Source of the DNA: Clarkia xantiana subsp. parviflora
Taxonomy: Eukaryota; Streptophyta; Magnoliopsida; Myrtales; Onagraceae
DNA: 64,000 nucleotides
NCBI GenBank assembly: GCA_036873135.1
Contig: JAPTYO010000002.1
Coordinates: 47,235,452-47,299,451, forward strand
Direction: 5' to 3'
In this document: in pieces, positions 55,501-64,000 of the stretch
How the letters are laid out: every line of letters begins with the position of its first letter
How positions within the stretch are numbered: position 1 is the stretch's first letter
Translations under genes and position numbers: made by a program
Notes under the pieces: generated by a model
Told to the model about the DNA's origin: nothing
The model's database searches: none
Seen by the model: the letters and a program-made list of their open reading frames with translations, nothing else

Positions 55501-58448
55501 ATATAGATTTGACCTCATTGTCCTTTCTCAGACAAGCTAATATTGGTGAGAGAAGCTCGGTGGAGATATCTTCACTTTCTTCTATGACAAGGGCCATGAT
55601 AGTCTCCATCAAAGAAAATACATGTTCAGGATGATGATCCCTGTTAGTTGTCCAAAGACATGAGAAGATAAGAGGACATATAGATGTATCACCGTAAAGA
55701 ATAAATGGAGCTTACTAACACATTTAGAGAAGCATTAAATGGTTAAATTTAAAGTGATCCTCTGTTGTAAATATCTTCATATATACTAATATACTAATAG
55801 ACACTATAAACTTGATTACTACTATTATCTCTAACAATAAAGATGAACAGATGCAGTCAATGGACAGAGAGGAAGCTTTCAGAAGTTGGTTTTATCATAT
55901 TATACTGAAACTTATAGAGTAAAATCCTATGTTTGGTCATTATGGACCAAGGCTTCAAAACTCTTGAAAGCGTATCACGCACACCGCCAAGAGCGATTCT
56001 TAAGCATAACAAATAAGGTAATACGAAGTAAGCCATTTTAATAAGCAAAGCAGGTTAGTTGTATCTCTTTATTCAGTTTTATTTGCCTTCTCAAATCCCA
56101 GAAATCTATCAAGTAACAAGGAAGTTTGTATCAACAGTTGAGGAGTAGCTAATCTGTTAAGCACTATCTACGATGAAAAGTGATAAAACTTCTATAAACT
56201 ATGGGCGGGAATTAAGAAAAGAAAAACATATGAAGGTACTACAACTGTCTAAGCAGTACAATTACAAATGTATATCACAATATAACAAGATTAACAACTG
56301 ATCATATCATTATCAAGTACACATTACTATTCCCAGAAACCACCTTATTTCTGAATATCTAATGCAATAGAAAAATATTGTGGAAAATGCTTACACAGAA
56401 AACCATTTTCATCCCAGAGGCTAGAAAGAATTTCCCTAATTTTATAAATCGAATGTACTTGAAAAACCCTGTGATTCGAAATCATCATCGAAATGTATTC
56501 ACTTATTACGATATGTAATATTAAAGCTCGTGTCAGATAAAATGGTGAATCAGTCGTATAAAGTTGAATTTTCAAAGCAAAACATAGACTACAGCATAGG
56601 GACACCACTGAAGCCAGCGTAAAATTCCAAATGGGATAAACGTAACAAGTCTCTTCGTACCTTATTCCCTTGAGGAAATGCTGGAACATTTCAAGAATCA
56701 GAGCATCACATTCTAGATCCAGCATTACCACACATGACCTCACTTTTGCCAAGGTTTCAAGGATTGTCGTCCGCTTTACATACGATCGGCTAGATTTGTC
56801 ATCCAGCTGTTCAAATGACGAGACAATCAATTGAAATGCACCCTGCTTCCACAGAAAAAGGAGAAGTTAATAATCAAGTTGCAAACTTACAAACTCTGAA
56901 CAAATATGAACACTAAATTACCTTCATATCTTCATCATCAAAAGGAGCATCAGGTGCAGTAATTCTGGTAATCTCGCTGATGCATGTGGCAACTGCAACT
57001 TTAACATCAGCATCTGAGTGCTTTAAAAGTTTATCATCAACCAATGCCTTCAAATACGGAGAGAGGGCACTCTGAAGTGTTGCTATTGGTGATTGGACCA
57101 CGCTTGAGAGATAAGATTCAGCTTTCTAGATTCACATAGGTAAGAAATTTAAGCACATCAGATATCATTATCCATTTGAGTGCAGATTTAACTGCAATAA
57201 ACAATATCCACATTCCACATAACAACATTGAATTTCCAGTTTCCACAGACATGGCAAAGGGACGATGGCAAGTCTCTCTAACAACAACAAATACTGTTAC
57301 AGTTTTACGTGAATTAAACATGGGCCTGCAGAGGGGGTTAGAAATTAAGATATATTCCAACTACCATCCTTTCAGTTTCGCTAGATCCTACTTTCAGTGC
57401 TTGTTCAAACCAAACAAAGAACAGGAGGATGTGATGATGCCACCTGCATTTCATGGTAAGAAAAAAATAGGTGGACCTGTTTTAGGATTAGAACAATTTT
57501 CCTTTCAACGTGAGGAATCTGATTCTGAGGTTTATACACTTTTTTGCATTCTCCAATTTTTTAGCTCAGCATGAACAACCCCAATTGTATGACCTATCCG
57601 CAGACAGTTTGTTGGTTATAAACTGCTTCTTCAACTCATGAAAGAATCAGATGATACTATAGCAACAGAAATCTTTCACAAGTTGACTTGAAAGTAGAGG
57701 CCTCATGAACAAATTATTATGTATAATAGTTTGAAGAGTGAGTAAAACAACAAACATAAGAATGATCATTGTTCAGAGAGTTAAGATATCAATTCACGAT
57801 CAAAAGCAATAGGAGTTAACAGAGAACAATAGAAGCAGACCATCATAAAGCTTCAGTCGTCCATAATTTAATGCCAGTTACTGGGAGAACCAAAAAGTTG
57901 GAAGCAGAGAAAAAATCAACAACATCCTAAATACAATTAGTAAAGAGCCATCTGAGGAGTAACTTGACATGCAGAAATGGGAGAAATTCAACTTAGACAG
58001 AAACGAATTGGTTCCAGTCAAGACCACAATTAAAAATTGTCATGAGCATGTAATAGAAATCAGTAGGAGTAGATATATGTAGTTCCCTACTCCGAAATAG
58101 TTAATTTACTTGCAGCCATCAGCGGCTTATCTCAAGATTTTCCAGAGGAAGTTTACACAGTCTACTAAATTCAATATACCGAGTCCGGGTAAGTCAATGG
58201 AGAGTCCACACAGTCGATAAACCCTATTTTTACTGCATGAAAGCATAACCTACTAGTTCTCCACCGAAATTACACTATTGCCCAGAACGAATTCCGACGG
58301 CGACATAACTCAGAGCATACCAACAAAGTAAGAGCGTACGTACGTCGAGTAGTGGGAGGAGTTCGTCTACGTCGGACGGAGGGTCCAAGAGCTTGTTGCC
58401 GGCGTCGATGAGTTGTTCCTCCAACTCCTTGTCCAACGACGACGACAT
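52565..58448 (-). CDS. PDS5C: PDS5C-like sister-chromatid cohesion protein, 12 exons, 829 aa
   Basis: Coding exons: 58344-58448, 56922-57125, 56661-56842, 55514-55640, 55223-55420, 54078-54962, 53904-54005, 53761-53834, 53577-53628, 53408-53494, 53272-53324, 52565-52985. All introns are GT-AG, phases close throughout, and the total is 2,490 nt. Residues 1-272 form an all-helical HEAT/ARM-like region, starting MSSSLDKELEEQL and including LLKHSDADVKVAVATCISEITRI and SCVVMLDLECDALI, strongly matching plant PDS5C/D. Residues 273-600 are a Lys/Ser-rich, probably disordered nuclear linker. Residues 608-668 form a Tudor domain (GEELVGKRIKVWWPQD, YDDGDEEIL). The tail is acidic/basic and ends in KKR. 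PDS5 proteins bind cohesin and act in cohesion, homologous recombination and DNA repair. This is the short plant form, about half the length of PDS5A. Confidence 0.93.
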
Positions 58449-58953
58449 CCTACTGGGAAAGTCCGAAATGAACTCTTCAGGCTGCAGATCGAGCAAATTC
58501 TCACCTCACCCAGTCGATTAAGACCATTGGAAGAGTGGACGGAGCAGAAATTCGAAGAGGATGAGTCGAAGATCGAAGATTCGGAGGGAAAACTGTGAGT
58601 TTTTGAAGAAGGTGAAAGAAAAGAGGAGAGAGAGAGATTTCGTTTTTCTTTGGGATGATAATAATAAAGTAGATGATGCTGAATGAAAATAAATTACATA
58701 AAATGAGAAAATATTACTTTTTCAAAATACATTATTATTAGCTAATATAATTATATTATACTATCGTAAAAAGGGAGAAACGAGATTAATATTGTTTCGT
58801 AAATATGATTATTATTTTGGGCAAAAAAAATTTTGATTATTATTTGCAGAATTAATAGAGTCCAATAAGGCAATAACAAATCATAAAAAAAAAATTATTT
58901 AATCAGTTTGCAACAAGAAGGAAGAGGGGAGGATATATACAAGATTTGAAGAC

Positions 58954-58956
<3 letters not shown>
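58449..58956 (-). promoter_or_regulatory. PDS5C 5' UTR and upstream region
   Basis: Minus-strand sequence just upstream of the ATG has a purine-rich leader (complement of the gaaagaaaagaggagagagag at about 58606-58640 is CT-rich, common in plant 5' UTRs). No clear TATA box was placed. An in-frame extension to 58496 starts only at a non-ATG codon, so the ATG at 58446-58448 is preferred. From 58650 the region becomes very AT-rich. Confidence 0.45.

Positions 58957-59016
<60 letters not shown>
58955..59016. repeat. (TA)n microsatellite, about 30 units
   Basis: Uninterrupted TA repeat roughly 500 bp upstream of the PDS5C start codon. Confidence 0.95.
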
Positions 59017-59019
<3 letters not shown>

Positions 59020-59451
59020 AAAAAAGTAAACGAATATTTGTATTTTAGGAAAGTAATTAATTTACCATTGAAAAAAATCGGATATTTAAATTCAATGAAT
59101 GAACGAATAATATATATGTTTTTTTCTGCCAATTATATTATAAGTTTTTTTTGTTTTTTTTTCAAGAGAAGTTTTTTTTGGTGAAAAGCTATATTGTTGT
59201 TAATTATTGCTTTATGCTCTTTTTCAACCAAATAAATTATTTTTTAGGTTTTTTCTTCCCACTAATTTATTTTTGAGGTTGGAGGCAAAAAAAAAAAAAT
59301 CAGCAAAACAGAGGGCGCGGTTAAATTCGGATTCGCGGGTAAGTTGAATTTGAGTTGATTCGGGCCTCATATCCACCTTACTGGGGACCCACCAACTACT
59401 GCCTCAGCTATCGTATGACATTTTATTGGTTTATTTATACTATTTTTTTAC
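59017..59451. other. AT-rich spacer with T and A runs, no gene
   Basis: No coding or structural signal except homopolymer runs. Confidence 0.5.
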
Positions 59452-59785
59452 CACCGGCAGTGGTCGAGAGCGCTTACTCCCAAGTGGTTTGGCTCCGAGG
59501 TCCCAGGTTCGAAACCCCTCAGGGGGCGTCACCTCGCGGTGACCTAATATAAAAATATCAGGTCCCGTCTGGCCCACATACCGCCTCAGGCATATGAGGA
59601 GGCGATGGGCCGGCCTCTTGACTATACTAGGCTGCTGGTGGGGTTACGTTGACGGGGCCAGTGCTGGTTGTTCGCTAAGTCTGGTCGGAAAAAAAGCCCA
59701 GACCGTGAGCAGGAGAGCCCGAACATTACGTAACGGGATGGGTCTAGGGTCGCCGCCCATTCCTTTTCTTGGCAAAAAAAAAAAT
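59452..59785 (+). mobile_element. tRNA-derived SINE
   Basis: A box tggtcgagagcg (59461-59472) and B box ggttcgaaacc (59506-59516) of an RNA polymerase III promoter lie at tRNA-like spacing. An unrelated body of about 260 bp follows, then a terminal A run (about 59775). This is the SINE architecture. Flanking target-site duplications could not be set with confidence (atactattttttt left and aatagtatgttttt right are only loosely alike). A degenerate tRNA gene alone would not explain the conserved tail and A run. Confidence 0.75.
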
Positions 59786-60060
59786 AGTATGTTTTTCTAT
59801 CATTGTAAATCCAAATATCCAAATAATTATTATAATTCATATTGAAATCGTCTAATTACATGTTAAATAATATTGAAATCGTCTAATTACATGTTAAATA
59901 ATGACTAAATACTGACCCCGCGCGAGAAAGAAAATAGAACTAACAAAATTGAGTTTAACATTCAAAGAAGTTTTAAAAGTAAAATAGTTGAAATTAGATT
60001 TGCAAAATAAAAATAATGTGAAGATTTTCTTAGATATAATATAAGTTTATCTATTTTATC

Positions 60061-60950
60061 CAGTGTTATCAGAACCGGACCGGGTCGGCGATCCAACCGG
60101 ATCATACCGGAAATCAGACCCTCTGACGGTCCGATTCAGTAAAAAGACCGGGATGCCAACGAACCCGGTTCTTTAATCGGCCGGGCGGTTTTTCATGAAC
60201 CGGCCGGGTCGCCGGTCCGCCGGTTCAACATCTGAACACCAAATTTGGAAGAAAAAAAACTCAATTCCCAAATTCTAATCACAAACTATCTCTCTAACTT
60301 ACAAATCCAAGAATCAACGCACCAGCATCAAGATGCTCGTGAACACGTTCCAATTTCAGGCCATCGCACTCAAATAACATAGTGATTACTGCATAACAAT
60401 TGGAAATTAGAATCTGTTGGATCTTGGTCAAAAATTGGAAATTGGAATCTGCGTAACAATTGGAATTTGTTGGAAATTGGAATCTGTTGGATCCCACTCG
60501 TTATTGATCAACTCGTACAAAAACTTAGCGTTGCAGTAGTACCGAACCACTTGCATGGGTTCGAATCCGACGAAGCTTTTGGAGCTTGATCTTGGAGGTT
60601 AGATGAGAAGGGATTTGAGGGCTTGACCTTGGAGGCTTGGAGGGAGGAAGATCTTTCATGTGAGGGCTTAGGAGAGCTTGACCTTGGGACCGTGAAAACT
60701 TGGAAAGGTGAAGCGTATGGACTGTGGAGATGCTTAGGAAAGCCTCGCATGGAAGTTTAGGAGAGTGGAGAAGTGAGAAGTTTGTGGAAGAGTGCAGAAG
60801 CTAGAGTACTGACTTAAAAAGGAAGAGGGGAAGACTAGAAGTTACTTTCTCTAATCCAGCGATCGAACCGGGTTCGAACCGGTTCGAACTGTCTGAACCG
60901 GGAACCGGAGTTCTCTCCGGTTCATATCCGGTCTGGTTCTGATAACACTG
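60061..60950. mobile_element. hAT-type non-autonomous element 1 (890 bp)
   Basis: Terminal inverted repeats CAGTGTTATCAGAACCGG (left) and its near reverse complement at the right end, with perfect 8-bp TSD attttatc (60053-60060 and 60951-60958). The TIR start CAGTG and the 8-bp TSD are hAT traits. The arms are rich in ccggt. No transposase was found. Confidence 0.93.
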
Positions 60951-61005
60951 ATTTTATCCATTAACGTAAGATATATATGTTTTACATTATATTTATATTG
61001 TAGAC

Positions 61006-61556
61006 TAGGGGTGATCGGTTCCGGGTACCCAGTACTTTTAGGGTATCCCAGAACCAGGCCAATACTAAACGTTTCCTAACTTTACTACCCAGAACCGTAC
61101 CAGAACATTTAGGAACCGGAACCGTACCAGAACCGTTAAGAGCCAATCGGTTCCGGGTACCCGTTAAGGAACCGGTTACAAATTTTCAAACTAAATAATA
61201 TATAATTTTAGGTACTAGTTGGAACCGGGTTCTGGATACCCAGTTGGAACCGGGTTCTCGGTAGCCAATTGAAACTGAAATTTATGTTATACCAAGTGAA
61301 TCATAAAAATAATTATAACATTTTCCACAAACCAATTTTAAATTTGTTAAATGTTTAGTGTTTTTTAATTTATATATATATAACGGTTCCGGTTCCGGGT
61401 ATTTGGGTACCCGAAAACTTATCCCGGAACCAGAACCGAAAATACCGGTTATTGAAATTTAATCCCAGAACCGTACCAGAACCATTTACATCTACCCGGA
61501 ACCTACCAAATGACCGGTTCCGGTCCGGTTCCAACTAGGTAATTTGCTCACCCCTA
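61006..61556. mobile_element. hAT-type MITE 2 (551 bp)
   Basis: Ends TAGGGGTGA and TCACCCCTA, with perfect 8-bp TSD ttgtagac (60998-61005 and 61557-61564). The interior repeats ggttccgg and gggtaccc motifs in both orientations, giving strong palindromic potential. It lies 55 bp from element 1. Confidence 0.93.
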
Positions 61557-62302
61557 TTGTAGACTGTAATAAGTTTTTATGTGATGTATATATTTTATTA
61601 TGTAGGTTTATATATATAAATTATTTATAATATATATATATATATATTATATTTATGTGTTAGTAGTTTTAAACTTTGTATATTATATATATTTTTATAA
61701 AGTTTATGTATTGTTAATGTATTTTATGTAGATTTAATATAAATATATATGTTATTTTAAATTTACTTCATAGAAAACAAAAATTATAGAATTACATACA
61801 TTAAATTTGGATGATATAATATTTAGTAAATATTATGTTTTAACACATCAATGAAGTGGGTAACGCTTACGGGACGGCTTAAAAATTACATAAGCGATAA
61901 GTATTCTATCTATATTATTGTGAAGCTTGATCATCTTGCAAGCAGTTAAGAGTTTTGGGATCAACCACGTACTCGGCACATCTCGAATGCAAGGAGTAAG
62001 GCCTCTTGCTCATGACATTGTCAAGTGTTCAAGAGATCCGCAAGATTCAAGATTGATTTTTTTTAGACAACTAAATATACTAATAAACACACAGTGTTTT
62101 TAATAATCCAAAACCATTTGCAAAAAATATCTAAAAACAATAAAAATACGATCAAAATCGGATTTCTAATAACATATAAGCCTTCAACAAAAACAAACTA
62201 CATACCATAAAAATAATAATTTATCTAGCACTGAAATAAATGTGAAATTTTACCAAAGATAAAAAATGGTGGTAAATATTTTTTTTATGTAGTTAATCAA
62301 GA
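61557..62302. other. AT-rich spacer, no gene
   Basis: TA-rich tracts around 61600-61760. No coding signal. Confidence 0.5.
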
Positions 62303-62461
62303 TCAAGCATGCATAAACTTAATCTCCTCATGGAATCGAGATTGTTTATTCTCTACTCTTGAAGAGTTTATCTTCATGATCTTGCTTACAACGTGACTAT
62401 ATAATTTCAATGACAGGTTCTCATCTTCACATAGCATCTTTCTGTCTCTTTCTAAACCCAA
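62303..62461 (-). CDS. Possible orphan last exon, 52 residues
   Basis: The minus-strand frame opens right after a good acceptor (tttttattacag) at 62462-62463 and reads 52 codons of charged, helix-prone sequence (LERDRKMLCEDENLSLK, KQSRFHEEIK), ending in TGA at 62303-62305. It looks like the tail of a coiled-coil protein. I do not recognise a family and found no convincing partner exon upstream, where an hAT MITE interrupts. It could be a pseudogene remnant or chance. Confidence 0.3.
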   Translation of the reverse strand: MGLERDRKMLCEDENLSLKLYSHVVSKIMKINSSRVENKQSRFHEEIKFMHA

Positions 62462-62802
62462 CTGTAATAAAAATTAAATCGAACTTTTTAGTAATTAATT
62501 CATGCGTTATAAAACAATTGTCAAACAATATAAAATTGTAATTAATCGCGCTACGCCCCCACAGCTGCAATGGTAAGAAATGGATAGTGTAGATTCTTGT
62601 TGGAACATCTTCAAGGTTTAGTTATTCTACGATAACAATTTTCTAACACAGATAGTCAACGTAAATAAAACATACAATGTTTTTTTTTTTTTTTTCAAAA
62701 TCGAACAATAGTTAATACTCATAATCAAATCGTGTCATCAATTTAGTGTACCAATCATTATGATGTTTCTTATTTACCAACCAGCCTCATCTTCCATGAA
62801 AC
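62462..62802. other. Spacer, no gene recognised
   Basis: AT-rich with a T run at about 62680-62694. It would be an intron if the 62303 exon is real. Confidence 0.4.
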
Positions 62803-63396
62803 TAGGGATGGCAACGGGGCAGGTCGGGGCGGGTTTTCGCAGCCCCGGACCCGCCCCGCGGGTCGGCCTGGCTGACCCGGCCCCGGCCAAATGGGCCTTC
62901 CGGGTCGGGTCGGGTCAACAATCCCGCGGGTCGACCCGCGGGGCCCCGACCCGCCCCTTCATATGAACATTTTTTTTTTTTTTACTTTTCAATATGAAAT
63001 ACAATTTTTTTTTGTCAAAATATTACATTATATATAAATTCAAAACATAAATCTAACATCAATCAAATATAAACAACAACACATCAAATTCATTACAAAT
63101 ACAAATTCAAATTCAAATACCAAATTAACAAATCCTAATAATCAAAATATAAATCTATTTGTAATTTGGTCCATGTTATTTATATAGGTACTATATTAAC
63201 CATATTTTTTATTAAAAGTTAGATTATATTAACATAAAAAAAAATATTATATATATATGGATTTCGGGGCGGGTCTACGGGGCCCCGGGTCTCTAGACCC
63301 GGACCCGCCCCGGACCCGCCCTGGACCCGACCCGTGACCCGCGGGTCAAAACCGGGTCGGGGCCCCGCGGGTGCCCGAGACCCGTTGCCATCCCTA
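62803..63396. mobile_element. hAT-type MITE 3 (594 bp)
   Basis: Ends TAGGGATGGCAACGGG and its reverse complement, with perfect 8-bp TSD catgaaac (62795-62802 and 63397-63404). Both arms are very GC-rich (cccgcggg, gggtcggg) around an AT-rich core with no ORF. Confidence 0.94.
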
Positions 63397-63872
63397 CATG
63401 AAACCCACATAACTCGTGTCAAACATGTTCTTGTATATGAACTTCCGCAAATAAGACTTCTACTATAACTATCTCTAATATAATATAAATTGATAAATGT
63501 ATGGATGAACTTCAGTTTAAGAATTAAGAAGTTTAAATTTACAGTATATATAATTACCTCACATGTCACTTGTTTAAGGTACGAAATAGAACACGTCGAA
63601 CACCATTTGAGATATCCAAGGACTGCATAACTTCAGAGTAAGATAAATTCATACTTCAAATTGTAAAAGTACATTAACGAATGAGACACAGCTAAACCAT
63701 GCATTGTAAACGGATCCCCCGTGCCTGAGAAGGCTCTTCAAGGATAACGATTCCTCATCATAATCTTCAACCTGCCGATCATCAGTGTTAGGTTATAAAG
63801 TCTAGGTCAACGGGTCGTCAATCTAGAATTTATCTCCCACTAATGAAATGTCGGGTTCAGTGCTCCTAGGAC
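63397..63872. other. Spacer, no gene recognised
   Basis: Mixed composition, less AT-rich after 63700. No domain or repeat was identified before the 37-bp array. Confidence 0.45.
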
Positions 63873-63970
63873 TAGTCGTTCTGATCCGTGCCCTTATACT
63901 CCCTTGGGGTAGTCGTTCTGATCCCTGCCCTTATACTCTCTTGGGGTAGTCGTTCTGATATGTGTCCTTC
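63873..63970. repeat. 37-bp tandem repeat, about 2.6 units
   Basis: tagtcgttctgat starts units at 63873, 63910 and 63947. The array may continue past the window end in degenerate form. Confidence 0.85.
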
Positions 63971-64000
63971 TCTTCTCTCCTTCTGACCTCCTTTCCTTCT

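Noticed and set aside
57176..57574. 132-codon plus-strand ORF
   Set aside because: Lies within PDS5C intron 1 on the opposite strand, with no recognisable domain or splice logic.
58449..58496. N-terminal extension of PDS5C
   Set aside because: Starts at a non-ATG codon, and the family N-terminus aligns with the ATG at 58446-58448.
59506..59516. A tRNA gene
   Set aside because: A and B boxes fit, but no cloverleaf with acceptor stem closes, and the long tail with A run points to a SINE.

Overview
This is a eukaryotic nuclear window, almost certainly from a flowering plant (probably a eudicot). The evidence is plant-type Ty3/gypsy Tat-lineage and Ty1/copia retrotransposons, hAT and Mutator-like MITEs, a tRNA-derived SINE, long AT-rich spacers, and one intron-rich plant gene of the PDS5 cohesin-cofactor family. 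It is mostly a nested transposon graveyard with a single well-supported host gene. All boundaries, splice sites and target-site duplications (TSDs) were read by eye; no searches were run.

Layout. 1-1006: right part of a very short LTR element (E1). 1007-3242: AT-rich spacer. 3243-24113: a nested stack. It contains a plus-strand Tat relic (E2); a minus-strand Tat LTR and antisense gene (E3), split by a plus-strand copia element (E4, 4064-23128, TSD agtcg); and, inside E4, a Mutator-like MITE (5816-6611) and a 10-kb minus-strand Tat derivative (E5, 7826-17846, TSD ccgcc). E5 encodes only an aberrant gag and is otherwise filled with tandem repeats. 24859-35704: a young, nearly intact plus-strand Tat element (E6, TSD atatg) with gag-pol and an antisense, intron-containing gene. 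35926-46518: a 3'-truncated minus-strand copia element (E7) into which a complete related copia (E8, 40593-46207, TSD tccag) has inserted; both use the unusual TA...TA LTR termini. 46519-52564: AT-rich spacer with a LINE-type RNase H pseudogene and a Helitron-like 3' end. 52565-58448: the host gene, a PDS5C-like protein of 829 aa in 12 exons on the minus strand, with every intron phase closing. 58449-64000: its upstream region, then a SINE, three separate hAT MITEs each with a perfect 8-bp TSD, and one possible orphan exon.

How the parts relate. The host gene should act in sister-chromatid cohesion and DNA repair. The transposons record successive insertions: E3, then E4, then E5 on the left; E7, then E8 on the right; E6 is recent (its LTRs differ by one 21-bp repeat unit and about eight substitutions). 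The most interesting material is E5 (a capsid-less, pol-less gag with a duplicated zinc-knuckle module plus at least seven unrelated tandem arrays) and the antisense genes of E3 and E6, which share the same tiny-first-exon splice layout.
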